64,000 nucleotides of DNA. It comes from Solen grandis (taxonomy: Eukaryota > Mollusca > Bivalvia > Adapedonta > Solenidae). The notes under the pieces are model-generated. The model did no database searches. It saw only the letters and a list, made by a program, of their open reading frames with translations, and had not been told where the DNA came from. Positions 25,505 to 37,267 of this stretch are shown piece after piece. The translations under genes were made by a program, and so were the position numbers. The stretch lies in the NCBI GenBank assembly GCA_021229015.1, contig CM037792.1:682001-746000 (forward strand), read 5' to 3'. Each line of letters opens with the position of its first letter. The stretch's first letter is position 1.

Positions 25505-26325
25505 TAGATTTATATTAGCCACATCTACTCACAAAAATTTACCAGTGGTCCAGATTTGAAGACAATAGTTTAAAAATGTAAAGTAGGTCACTAGGCCATG
25601 GTCAAGCATAATGGAAATTCCTCCAAATTGGTTATATTTAAAAAAATAAAAGTAGGTCACTGGGTCATGATCAAGAGCATCCATGATCAAAGATCAATTC
25701 CACACACAAAACTGTACTGCTGGTCCAAAGTTGAAAAATATTTTCTTTTTGGTGGGGGGAATACCCTAAGCCCAACCTTTAAATTATGTGGGAAATCTAG
25801 GCCTTCTGGTTTCTGACAAGAGAATTTTTAAAATGTCCATGTTAAAACAAATGAACATCTGGTGTGGTCAAATTTGACCTGACCCCATGCAGGGAAATGA
25901 ATTGATCAACTTAATTAGGGATCACAAGGCAATGTCACATACATCAAATATCTGAGCTCCTGGCCTTGTTGTTTCTTACAAGTTTTTCCCCCCAATATAA
26001 GTCTACTTAAAATTAAGTGACCCTTGGGGCAGGGCAAAATTTGACATGGCCATAATTTCAACAAACTTGGTCGAGGTACACTAGATGATAACACCAAAGC
26101 TCTTTGCCTTGTGGTTTTGGAGGAGAAGATTTGTAAAGTTTTAACTTGCAATATCTATTTTTAACATCAGTGACCTAGAAATGCATTGAACCGGAATCAT
26201 TTGTACAACTTTGTTAGAGATTCATGCAAGGAATACCCAAGGCAAGTTTCATCAAATTTGGCCCAGTGGTTTCAAAGGATCATTAAAGCTCACATAGGCA
26301 TTACATGCTCAGGTGAGCTAATAAT
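25505..26325 (+). mobile_element. Degenerate AGCTCACC-type element, copy E3
   Basis: The right end has AAAGCTCACATAGGCATTAC and ATGCTCAGGTGAGCTAATAA, a decayed form of the 3' hairpin in E4 and E5. The body has family phrases such as AAGTAGGTCACTgGGTCATG and CAAGGcaAGTTTCATCAAAT. The 5' end is not visible and the start is approximate. It sits about 20 bases before E4, in tandem with it. Confidence 0.65.
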
Positions 26326-26344
26326 TTAGGAAAATGACAACATA

Positions 26345-27482
26345 AACAAGAGGGCCATGATGGCCCTGAATCGCTCACCTGATTATAAATGAGCAACATA
26401 TGTTGGATTTTTCATATTGACCTACTTTTTGACATAACATGACCCACTTTCGAGCTTGACCAAGATTTATGGAAACAGACATTCCGACCAAGATTCATAA
26501 AGATTGGGCCAAAAATGTGGCCTCTAGAGTGTTAACAAGGTTTTTCTAAGATTTGACCTCATGACCTACTTTTTGACCCCACATGACCCAAATTCAAAAA
26601 AAACCTCTAGAGTGTTAACAAGGTTTTTCTAAGATTTGACCTCATGACCTACTTTTTGACCCCACATGACCCAAATTCGAACTTGTCTAAGATTTTATGG
26701 AGGCAAACATTCTGACCAGGTTTCATAAAGATTGGGCCAAAAATGTGGCCTCTAGAGTGTTAACAAGGTTTTTCTAAGATTTGACCTCATGACCTACTTT
26801 TTGACCCCACATGACCCTCCTGACCTAATGGCCAAGATTTTATGGAAACAAACGTTCTGACCAAGTTTCATGAAGATTTGGCCAAAAATGTGGCCTCTAG
26901 AGTGTTAACAAGGTTTTACTAAGATTTGACCTTGTGACCTACTTTTTGACCCCAAATGACCCTCCTGACCTAATGGTCCGATATCAGCCAAAATCAAACT
27001 TGGCTGAGATTTTTTGGTTATAAACAATGTCATTAAGTTTGAATGCAATTGCTAAAGAAATGAAGATGTTAGAGTGCAAACAATGTGAAATCTGGCTTTT
27101 TTGAATTTTAAAAGGGGCATAACTCCTGACCTAATGGTATGATATCAGCCATAATCGAACTTGGCCGAGATTTTATGGTTATAAACACTGTTATCAAGTT
27201 TGAAGATAATTGCTCATGAAATGAAGATGCTAGAGTGCAAACAATGTGAAATCTGGCTTTTTTAAAAGGGGATCAGCCATAATCGAACTTGGCCGAGATT
27301 TTATGGTTATAAACACTGTTTTAAAGTTTGAAGATAATTGCTCATAAAATGAAGATGCTAGAGTGCAAACGAACAAATTGTGGACGACGGACGACGGACG
27401 GATGGACGGACGGACGGACGGACGACGGACATTCATCGATCCTAAAAGCTCATCCTGAGCACACGTGCTCAGGTGAGCTAAA
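26345..27482 (+). mobile_element. AGCTCACC-type modular element, copy E4
   Basis: The 5' end is AACAAGAGGGCCATGATGGC with a perfect GGGCCATgATGGCCC palindrome, then CGCTCACCTGA. The 3' end is AAAGCTCATCCTGAGCACAC followed by GTGCTCAGGTGAGCTA. The first half has ~150-bp units containing TTTTTCTAAGATTTGACCTC; the second has units with TAACTCCTGACCTAATGGTA. A GGACGGACGGACGGACGACG run (27,388-27,430) precedes the 3' hairpin. There is no coding potential. Confidence 0.88.
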
Positions 27483-27489
27483 AATACAA

Positions 27490-29290
27490 AGGAGATGATC
27501 TTGAAAGATAAACAAACAAAATCTTAATCCACTATCTTTGTCTAAAGTGAATATAAACAGTAACCTTAGTGATAAACCTTTTTTTTTTTTTTTTAGAAAT
27601 TTCAGAAACTTCCTCTGGGAAACATGAATGGTGGGTATCAAACATTCCTACTTATAGCTGAGTAAGATCTGTGGAATTTGGCCTTTCGTCTGGTATTACA
27701 AACAAGGAAAACTTAATAAGAGACTTTTTGTGAATACCGAGCTTGACATTTCATTATAGAAGCAATCACACCATTGGCTTATTCCTTTGCCTAATTACTA
27801 AATGGAAGGGCTATGGAAGATTGCAGCTTTTTATGACCTATATAATGAGTATTACCCCCAGATCAGTGTGCCAGTAACATATGTGCAGGATGATCAGGTT
27901 TCTTATTGTTGGATTCTTTTTATACTTTGAACATGTTCAGCTAGAAAATTACTTTCCGTCTGATCTTGCTTAAATGTTATAACCAAGACGCTACTATCAA
28001 TATGCTCCCCTGGGTCAGTATGTATGTGGGTGGTAGTGAGGCGGGGACAGCAGGTATAAAAAGGAGGTGATTCCAGAGGAGGCAGATGGCTGCATGAGAT
28101 GCCACCAGGAAAATTGACCTGACAGGATCTCTTGATATAGACACCATGGTTTTGACTGAGTACAACATTTCTCGTGCACTTGACACTAATTATACCCCCA
28201 CTACCCTAGGGTCAACAATAGAAAATCAATGACATTATGCTTGTTTATGGATGATTACTCATTATGTATTGATAGTTGCTTGTTTTCTTCCCTTCATCCT
28301 CTTAAAATTAATTAAAGACCTCATAATGTTTCATAAAAAATTATAGACTGTTGTAAACTTGTAGACTTTTTGTTTTGCTGTGCTTAAACTTGAGACTACC
28401 TATAAAATGATAATACTTATGTGACAAAGGTTACAGTTACAACCAGGCTACATTCTTCCTGCATGCCAGGACCATATTTTTTGCCACAGACTTTGATGTG
28501 TATATGTCAGCTGGTAAATAACATTAATATGTTACTGACTGACAAATAGCAGGAAGTGGGGGATGTTAATCACCTTCAGTGATAGTTCTAGTTGGAACAC
28601 CTTGGACCCCTGGGATATTGACAATTTTCCTGTGCAAAAACAAAATTTCCTGTTTTTCCAAATCATCTTGGTGTTTTCATTCAAACTTTGAATTTACAGT
28701 CAGTGAACACTTATACTTGACAAAGGGATCTTTTTACATATATATATATTTATGAATTAATCATTTTGGAATCATGGTGGTTTATCAGTGAAGTTTGTGT
28801 AATTGAAGAATAAGATAATGAACCTGGGCTATATTGACAATGTCACAGGTGAGCGATGTCAACCCACCAGGTTCTCTTGTATCCCTGGTTTTGGTTTAGA
28901 AATTAAAACAGTAAATACTAATTACCTTGATGAAACCTGCAGCTACTGCGCTAGAACTGTTCAACCCAATTATTCATAGACATAATTATTTATTGGCCCA
29001 ATTATTCTCCGTTGCAATTTCTCACGTGTCCCGAGAACCTAATAAGCCTTCTGCTAAATATCAACGTACATGTCTAATATATTGTACATGCTGGCGCAGC
29101 GTGCTTATACAGGAGACAGTAACTGTTCAATGTGTTTGTTTGAACGGATAATGTCTGTTCACATTGCAGTAATATTACAATCTCTTGAAATAAGTTTTGT
29201 AGATAAATATCAAGACTTGTTGAAAAAATGATTACATGTCCACAATCAATAATAATCTCAAAAGTATTCAGGAAAGGATGATCTTGATTT
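27490..29290. other. Noncoding DNA
   Basis: No supported gene. A 69-codon minus frame at 27,977-28,186 has ordinary-looking composition but no domain I recognise and no clear splice or start context. Poly-T runs and a TATATATA stretch (about 28,738) occur. Confidence 0.4.
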
Positions 29291-29297
29291 TCATCCT

Positions 29298-29684
29298 ATG
29301 TAGATATGAAGGCCTGTAGATATGTAAGCCTGTAGATATATAGATATGTAGGCCTGTAGATATATAGATATGTAGGCCTGTAGATATATAGATATGTAGG
29401 CCTGTAGATATATAGATATGTAGGCATGTAGATATATAGATATGTAGGCCTGTAGATATATAGATATGTAGGCCTGTAGATATGTAGGCCTGTAGATATA
29501 TAGATATGTAGGCCTGTAGGTATATAGATATGTAGGCCTGTAGGTATATAGATATGTAGGCCTGTAGATATATAGATATGTAGGCCTGTAGATATATAGA
29601 TATGTAGGCATGTAGATATATAGATATGTAGGCCTGTAGGTATATAGATATGTAGGCCTGTAGATATATAGATATGTAGGCCTG
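29298..29684. repeat. 24-bp minisatellite, about 16 copies
   Basis: The unit is TAGGCCTGTAGATATATAGA followed by TATG; a few units are shortened or carry GGCATG or GTAGGTATA variants. Because 24 is a multiple of three, the minus strand stays open in several frames for 100-140 codons (an AYISIYLQ-type peptide repeat). This is a by-product of the period, not evidence of a protein. Confidence 0.95.
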
Positions 29685-29689
29685 GTTTG

Positions 29690-31310
29690 AATTCACCTTC
29701 TAAGTGATGTAAAATCATAAATTTTCATTGACATAATTTTTTTTATTATGTAATTAAGGAAACCTTGTGTCTACATTTATTTGTGTACTCATGTTCTAGA
29801 AAATGCAAAGTTTGTTGAAATTATGGTTTTTGTGAAGGTTAATATTTGTGAATGATACACTACATGAAATCAATGAAATTTAATGTCCCACATAAATAAG
29901 TGACTTCACAGTAATACTTAAATGTTGGATGACATTTCTACCAAATATTACCCATAACCTGCTGAATTTCTCAAATGGACCTAGCCAGCATCATTTTTGG
30001 AACTGTCCATTATCAATTTTAGGGATAACAAGATGAAAACTTGTAGTTGGTCAGCCAACAGTAAAGAGCCATGCCAGCCTGCACAGATGTGTGGTCTGGC
30101 CTGGCTCTTTACTGTTGGCAAAGGTTAGCACTTACAGTTCCAGCAGGGTAAGGTTAAGCATTACTTAATGCTAATTTTGTTGGTAGAATTCAAGCCTGGC
30201 AGTTATTTTTACTTACACAGTTTATTTAAACATATTTTCTGCTTGATAAGTTCGTAGAAAATATGAGTCTCATATTCCATGTATTTCATGCCTCTTCCCA
30301 GAACTTGGAATTTGACAGTTATTGTTCCAGAACAGTGGATGATCGTGGTCTTTAAACAAAATGTGATCCCCGAACATGCTCCATTTTGACAGACCCGGTT
30401 ATACTACCACCCAGGGAAATAGACTTTGCCATTTTTTCATTGTCCCATTTTGATACTGGAAGTAGTATAACGAGACTCCTGGTTCAAGGGTCATGCAGGA
30501 TTCAGTCACTATGTAGTTTGTATCCATTAGATTGGTGTCATTGGGGCAATATTGATTGGTGTATTGATTGGTGTATTGATTGAACTTGGATGGTCATAAA
30601 TACCATGTCATGTTTGTCATATCATGAACTTTTATACTGGGACAGGTACCCCCCCCCCCTCCTACTTTGTCAGACAGTAAATAATCTCTTCCTACAAAGC
30701 ACAGGACAAAGCATTTTTATTATAATTTAAAATCACTTTGGCAGTATTCAGGCATAATGTGATGTCCAGGTCAATACTCCACAGGACACAGAGAATTCCC
30801 AGATAGAACCACCGACCTACTGCAAGTAATTGGAAAACTTCCTCATATGAAAATACAAAGTATGTATACCAAGATTCGAACCCACAGCGATGAGCTGCTG
30901 AATAATTGCATGTCAAGGATAATAACTGATGAACCTTGAAGGATCTGCAGTGAATGTTCATGTCATAGCTGGGATCAGACATTTCTGACAACGTCCCATT
31001 TAAATTGTCGTTACTTACACATACTGTTATGTTATATTACTCAGACATAAACTGGCATTTGATGTTCCAGACTTGATTATCACTCAATGAAACCTGTTGA
31101 TGTACAAACAATTTTCTAATAGATAGATATTAATTAAAATATTTGTAATGAATAACCCCTGTTTAATATTTTGATATATTATTTAACAAAATATCTTTTC
31201 TTTTTCTTGTACACTAAAATTAGAATTTTTGGATGGTTAGACATTAACATGAATCACCTTCCTTGAAATGTTTTTTAAACATTTTTTTACATGGATTGTA
31301 AAACAAGTTC
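29690..31310. other. Noncoding DNA with one strong hairpin
   Basis: No gene. The hairpin at 30,054-30,119 is listed separately. Small runs of GTATTGATTG (30,555-30,585) and poly-C (30,650) are present. Confidence 0.4.
30054..30119. repeat. 24-bp-arm inverted repeat
   Basis: The left arm 30,054-30,077 begins GCCAACAGTAAAGAGCCA. The right arm 30,096-30,119 is its reverse complement with a single mismatch. The loop is 18 bases. It may be a small foldback MITE; no second copy was seen in the window. Confidence 0.85.
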
Positions 31311-31314
31311 ACAA

Positions 31315-31470
31315 TATATACTGATCCCTTTCAACAGTTCCTGGGTTGGACCAGTACTTGGTGACTGGGAATGTCAAGAAAAATCCTTGTCTGTAACCTG
31401 CTTCAAACCCACAACCCCAAGACCAGCGGTCATGAAGATTACTACTGGATCGTGGCAAACTTTGAAATAT
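31315..31470 (-). mobile_element. SINE-B copy 2
   Basis: On the minus strand a tRNA-like box B (GTTGTGGGTTTGAAGCAGG at 31,400-31,418) is followed by CCCAGTCACCAAGTACTGGT, CCAACCCAGGAAC and TTGAAAGGGAT. The tail is shared with 849-895 and 49,318-49,360. Box A is poorly kept (a GACCGCTGGTCTTGGGG word). It is probably an old tRNA-headed SINE. Confidence 0.7.
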
Positions 31471-31528
31471 TGATGCACCGACAGCGTTGAATGGCAGGTT
31501 CCCTACAGGTAAAATGAATTGCCTCTGT

Positions 31529-31838
31529 CAGTTTGGTGTTTCGAGTAAGTGTACTGTATATTGGACGGATGTCAGGTCCAGTTTGGTGTTTCGAGTAAGT
31601 GTACTGTATATTGGACGGATGTCAGGTCCAGTTTGGTGTTTCCAGTAAGTGTACTGTATATTGGACGGATGTCAGGTCCAGTTTTGTGTTTCCAGTAAGT
31701 GTACTGTATATTAGACGGATGTCAGGTCCAGTTTGGTGTTTCCAGTAAGTGTACTGTATATTGGACGGATGTCAGGTCCAGTTTGGTGTTTCCAGTAAGT
31801 GTACTGTATATTGGACGGATGTCAGGTCCAGTTTCTTG
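31529..31838. repeat. 50-bp minisatellite, six copies
   Basis: The unit is GTTTGGTGTTTCCAGTAAGT, then GTACTGTATATTGGACGGAT and GTCAGGTCCA, repeated every 50 bases from 31,529 with a partial seventh unit. Only a handful of point differences separate units (TCGAG versus TCCAG), so the array is young or homogenised. Confidence 0.95.
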
Positions 31839-32085
31839 GGGTTATTTTTCTGTTGCTATGAATAAAATCGTGCCCCGATAATTGTCCGGTTACCAGAATG
31901 CAGGGTTTCCGGTATACATGGTTTACGTTTATATGAAATAAAGAAGGGTTGAAAACGGGACCAAAACTTTTTTCTGGTATACAGGAAATTCTGGTACATA
32001 GGAGGTCAGGTTTGGAGGAGTTACACTGTATATAAGTTTGATATAAACATGGAGGCAACAGCTAACTAAAATATTTATGGAATGA

Positions 32086-33263
32086 AAACAAATGGCCAAG
32101 ATGGCCCTAGATCGCTCACCTGAGAAAAGTATCATTCATTGCCTGTACAAAACAGATTGCTTTAGAATTACGATGATGAGGTGAAACAATGTTCAGGAAT
32201 TTTCTGACCCCATCCACAAAAGATATCATCATGACAAACATTCTGCCAAAGTTTGAGGATGATTGGACCAAAAATGTTGCCCTCAGAGTATAAACAAGAT
32301 TTTTCTAAGATTTGACCTACTGACCTACTTTTCGGTCCGGCCCAGCCCATTTTCGAAAGGGTTCAAGATATCATCAAGACAAACATTCTGACCAAGTTTG
32401 AGGAAGATTGGATTAAAATTGTAGCCTCTAGTGTGTAAACAAGATTTTTCTAAGATTTGACCTACTGACCTACTTTTTGATCCAACCTGACCCATTTTCG
32501 AAAGGGTTCAAGATATCATCAAGACTAACATTCTGACCAAGTTTGAGGAAGATTGGATCAAAATTGTGGCCTCTAGTGTATAAACAAGATTTTTCTAAGA
32601 TTTGACCTACTGACCTACTTTTTGATCCAACCTGACCCATTTTCGAAAGGGTTCAAGATATCATCAAGACAAACATTCTGACCAAGTTTGAGGAAGATTG
32701 AATCAAAATTGTGGTCTCTAGTGTGTAAACAAGATTTTTCTAAGATTTGACCTACTGACCTACTTTTTGATCCGACCTGACCCATTTTCGAAAGGGTTCA
32801 AGATATCATCAAGACAAACATTCTGACCAAGTTTGAGGAAGATTGGATCAAAATTGTGGCCTCTAGTGTGTAAACAAGATTTTTCTAAGATTTGACCTAC
32901 TGACCTACTTTTTGATCCGACCTGACCCATTTTCAAAAGGGTTCAAGATATCATCAAGACTAACATTCTGACCAAGTTTGAGGAAGATTGGATCAAAATT
33001 GTGGCCTCTAGTGTGTAAACATCAAAATTGTTGACGGACTACAAGATTTTTCTAAGATTTGACCTACTGACCTACTTTTTGATCCGACCTGACCCATTTT
33101 CGAAAGGGTTCAAGATATCATCAAGACAAACATTCTGACCAAGTTTGAGGAAGATTGGATCAAAATTGTGGCCTCTAGTGTGTAAACATCAAATTGTTGA
33201 CGGACGACGGACAATCAAGTATCCCAAAAGCTCACCCTGAGCTATGCTCAGGTGAGCTAAAAA
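32086..33263 (+). mobile_element. AGCTCACC-type modular element, copy E5
   Basis: The 5' end is AACAAATGGCCAAGATGGCC, CTAGATCGCTCACCTGA; the 3' end is AAAGCTCACCCTGAGCTATG, CTCAGGTGAGCTAAAA. Between them are about six units of 145 bp, starting near 32,298, 32,443, 32,588, 32,733, 32,878 and 33,044, each with TTTTTCTAAGATTTGACCTA and ATTCTGACCAAGTTTGAGGA. A GACGGACGACGGAC run precedes the 3' hairpin. The units are much more alike than those of E4, which suggests recent amplification inside the element. Confidence 0.9.
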
Positions 33264-33715
33264 GGCATTTGATACTGAGGGTTGACTATAAAACTTTTTC
33301 ATCCTCTGCTGTTTCTATATATGCACTTAAAACAATTTTATTGTCATCCCTAAATATTTTAGTCCAATGTTGGTCCCTATTACAATGGGTTTAATGTTAT
33401 AATGAAACCTGTAATGTATAATCGATCCAAGCTGTACATTGATTCTTATATTGAACAGGGAACAAAATGTGAACAATATTAAACCAGGTTTTTTTCATGT
33501 AGGGTCTACTTTATATCTGGTGACAGCTGGGGTATTTTTTTTTCTGTTGCACGTAAAACATGTTGCACGCATGTAGAGTGTAGTGCATTGTTTGGTAGAA
33601 GCTCCTCTGTCAACAGCTGGACACCCAGATCATATCTGAATCATTCCTTCATACTTGTGTAATAACTTTTATGGTCTTTTACTTAACTGATTGTGTCAAA
33701 GAAGCAAGGGTCTTC

Positions 33716-35961
33716 TTCCACCTGTAATTAGCTGGCGATCATATAGGACAGTCTTCCACCTGTAATGAGCTGGCCATCACTATAGGACAGTCTTCCACCT
33801 GTAATGAGCTGGCCATCACTATAGGACAGTCTTCCACCTGTAATGAGCTGGCCATCACTATAGGACAGTCTTCCACCTGTAATGAGCTGGCCATCACTAT
33901 AGGACAGTGTTCCACCTGTAACGGGCTGGCCATCACTATAGGACAGTCTTCTAACTGTAATTAGCTGGCTGTCACTATAGGACAGTTTTCTACCTTTCAT
34001 GAGCTGGCCATCACTATAGGACAGTCTTCTACCTTTCATGAGCTGGTCATCACTATAGGACAGTCTTCTACCTTTCATGAGCTGGCCATCACTATAGGAC
34101 AGTCTTCTACCTTTCATGAGCTGGCCATCACTATAGGACAGTCTTCTACCTTTCATGAGCTGGCCATCACTATAGGACAGTCTTCTACCTTTCATGAGCT
34201 GGCCATCACTATAGGACAGTCTTCCACATGTAATGAGCTGACCATCACTATAGGACAGTCTTCTACCTGTAATGAGCTGGCTGTCATTATAGAATAGTCT
34301 TCCACCTGTAATTAACTGGCTGTCACTATAGGACAGTCTTCTACATGTAATGAGCTGGATGTCACTTTAGGACAGTCTTCCACCTGTAATTAGCTGGCCG
34401 TCACTATAGGACAGTCTTCCAACTTTAATGAGCTGGCCATCACCATAGGACAGTCTTCAACCTTTAATGAGCTGGCTGTCACCATAGGACAGTCTTCCAC
34501 CTGTAATGAGCTGGCCGTCACTATAGGACAGTTTTCCACCTGTAATGAGCTGGCCATCACCGTAGGACAGTCTTCAGCATGTATTGAGCTGACCATCACT
34601 ATAGGGCAGTCTTCCTCCTGTAAGGAGCTGGCCATCACCGTAGGACAGTCTTCCACTGTAATGAGCTGGCTGTCACTATAGGACAGTCTTCCACCTGTAA
34701 TGAGCTGGCCATCACTATAGGACAGTCTTCCACCTGTAATGAGCTGGCCATCACCGTAGGACAGTCTTCCACCTGTATTGAGCTGGCCATCACTATAGGA
34801 CAGTCTTCCACATGTAATGAGCTGGCCATCACTGTAGGATAGTCTTCCACATGTATTGAGCTTGCCATCACTATAGGATAGTCTTCCACATGTATTGAGC
34901 TTGCCATCACTATAGGAGAGTCTTCCATCTGTAATGAACTGGCCATCACCATAGGACAGTTTTCCACCTGTAATGAGCTGGCCATCACTATAGGACTGTC
35001 TTCTGCCTGTAATGAGCTGGCTGTCACTATAGGACAGTCTTCCACCTGTAATGAGCTGGCCATCACCATAGGACAGTCTTCCACCTGTAATGAGCTGGCC
35101 ATCACTATAGGACTGTCTTCCACCTGTAATGAGCTGGCTGTCACTATAGGACAGTCTTCCACCATAATGAGCTGGCCATCTCCGTAGGACAGTCTTCCAC
35201 ATGTATTGAGCTGGCCATCACTATAGGACAGTCTTCCACCTGTAAGGAGCTGACCATCACCGTAGGACAGTTTTCCACATGTTTTGATTTGGCCATCACT
35301 ATAGGACAGTCTTCCACCGGTAATGAGCTGGTCGTCACCATAGGACAGTCTTCCACCTGTAATTAGCTGGCCGTCACCATAGAACAGTCTTCCACCTTTA
35401 ATGAGCTGGCCGTCACCATAGGATAGTCTTCCACCTGTAATGAGCTGGTTGTCACTATAGGACAGTCTTCCACCTGCAATGAGCTGGCTGTCACTATAGG
35501 ACAGTCTTCCACCTGTAATGAGCTGGCTGTCACTATAGGACAGTCTTCCACCTGCAATGAGCTAGCTGTCACTATAGGACAGTCTTCCACCTGCAATGAG
35601 CTGGCCATCACTTTAGGACAGTCTTCCACATGTAATGAGCTGGCTGTCACTATAGGACAGTCTTCCACCTGTAATTAGCTGGCCATCACCGTAGGACAGT
35701 CTTCCACCTGTAATGAGCTGGTTGTACTATAGGACTGTCTTCCACCTGCAATGAGCTGGCTGTCACTATAGGACAGTCTTCCACCTGCAATGAGCTGGCC
35801 ATCACTTTAGGACAGTCTTCCACATGTAATGAGCTGGCTGTCACTATAGGACAGTCTTCTGCCTGTAATGAGCTGGCTTCACTATAGGACAGTCTTCCAC
35901 CTGTAATGAGCTTGCCATCACCATAGGACAGTCTTCCACCTGTAATGAGCTGGCTATCACT
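33716..35961. repeat. 39-bp minisatellite, about 57 copies
   Basis: The unit is CTATAGGACAGTCTTCCACC, then TGTAATGAGCTGGCCATCA. Variants include CACCGTAGG, GGCTGTCAC and ACATGTATTGAG. Six consecutive units from about 33,990 to 34,200 carry CTACCTTTCATGAG and are almost identical. Thirteen codons per unit keep long minus-strand frames open (up to 270 codons, SYSDGQL-type repeats). Single-base deletions such as those near 34,655 and 35,725 shift the frame, so it is not a protein gene. Confidence 0.95.
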
Positions 35962-35964
35962 GTT

Positions 35965-36540
35965 GCAACATGGGTAAGCTCCAACACAACAGCAAACAGC
36001 TGGACTCTTGGTTGTAGGGAGGGAAAAAAAACCAGGACCCAGTACATTGTATTCACTGAAAATTATCCTTGATTAAGCATCAAGGGAGAGAAGTTTAAAG
36101 ACGCTACATAGCCTACTTGTCCATTCCATCCCATCCCATTGTTACTACAGGATTTGTGAATTGTAAAATAGTGTTTGTATTAAAACAACAAAAAAAAAAC
36201 AGTGTTGCCACTGCAAACATCAATGAGTTGAGGGATTAGGTTGGTTGTTTTATGGAATTCACGGAAATCTAACATTCTTGTGATTAAATCAAGTTACAGC
36301 ATTTATATCCTTAATATTAATTTTATTGATTCGGATCAGAATGAATTTTTAAACAAATTATACAGAGCTCTCGTCATATTTTCAGGGCACTGGGCAGAAT
36401 GGTCCAAAAATTCCCCATATGTATTTAATGAAATTTCATTGGGTGATACTGAACTCTGTGAAAACCGAACCGATAAGCACTGTGTATTAATAAATACCTT
36501 AGGACTCTGACAATACCCAATGCCTACCTGTGGCAATGTT
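35965..36540. other. Noncoding DNA
   Basis: No recognised feature. An 89-codon plus frame (36,241-36,510) has no known domain. The phrase CTCTCGTCATATTTTCAGGG suggests an unidentified dispersed repeat, but no second copy is present here. Confidence 0.35.
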
Positions 36541-36546
36541 GGCAAT

Positions 36547-36630
36547 ATAGGTGCTAATACCATCTCGTTGACTAGAGGTGCTAATACCATCTCGTTGACT
36601 AGAGGTGCTAATACCATCTCGTTGACTAGA
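36547..36630. repeat. 27-bp tandem repeat, three copies
   Basis: Three near-identical copies of AGGTGCTAATACCATCTCGT followed by TGACTAG. On the minus strand this reads as a nine-residue MVLAPLVNE repeat, which is incidental. Confidence 0.92.
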
Positions 36631-36796
36631 GGTGATTCCTATCAATGTACATATATAATGTTATAAGCATATTTTACATATTTTATAATACATCACTAAT
36701 GAGGAATTATTTAATTTGTTTGAGTCATGCCAGTGTCCGTTATACAGTTCTATAGCTTGGATTTATTTAGTTGTTTAGACAAAAGTGAACCTCTAC

Positions 36797-37086
36797 CGTC
36801 CCTGGTGGTCAGGTGGTTAGAGCATCCACCCTGGAATTGGGAGGTCGTGGGTTTGATCCGGGGCCAAGACATACCAAAGTCGTAAAAAATGATACTGGTA
36901 TAGCTCCCTTGCTTGGCACTCAGCATATAAGGGTAGTTCCAGGCCTGGTTGGCCTGGTGTCAGGATAATGTAACTAGGTGTGGTATCATGCCACAAGTCT
37001 ATGGCGTGATACTGCAATGTGACAGCACTATTTCTCCAAATGACTGAAATACTCTCGGTGGGATGTTAAACCCAAGAAACAAACAA
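36797..37086 (+). mobile_element. SINE-A copy 3, best preserved
   Basis: Strong pol III boxes are present: box A TGGTCAGGTGG at 36,806-36,816 and box B GGTTTGATCC at 36,850-36,859. The body has ATACTGGTATAGCTCCCTTG, CTTGGCACTCAGCAT, GGATAATGTAACTAGGTGTG and GTATCATGCCAC. The 3' part is CTCTCGGTGGGATGTTAAAC followed by an A-rich AAGAAACAAACAAA tail. About 290 bp, full length by comparison with copies 1 and 2. The frame crossing it on minus is an artefact. Confidence 0.88.
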
Positions 37087-37267
37087 AAAAGAACGTCTGA
37101 GAAAACCGAGCAAAAGCTGTTTGGTATGTATATCTGGTTTTATACTTGTCATTTTGGACAATCTCTGGTAATGGCCATTTTGTGGACAAGAGTTATGAGA
37201 CTTCCTATTCACCATGTACCTCAACATAGTCTTGTTTGGAGGCCTTGATGAAGTAGACCCAGATCTC

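Noticed and set aside
27977..28186. 69-codon minus frame with hydrophobic stretch
   Set aside because: No family recognised, no splice or start context, and short enough to be chance.
29268..29718. Overlapping 106-142-codon minus frames with AYISIYLQ-type repeats
   Set aside because: Three frames are open at once because the 24-bp unit is a multiple of three and lacks stops; not a protein.
34390..35202. 270-codon minus-strand frame with a 13-residue repeat
   Set aside because: It follows from the 39-bp period. Single-base indels elsewhere in the array shift the frame, and unit variation shows no codon-position bias by eye.
33716..35961. CACTATAGGA units as T7-like promoter parts
   Set aside because: Only the 3' part of a phage promoter consensus is matched. 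It is a coincidence in a tandem array of an animal genome.
33716..35961. Tandem arrays as a CRISPR
   Set aside because: Units are contiguous with no unique spacers, and the genome is eukaryotic by repeat content.
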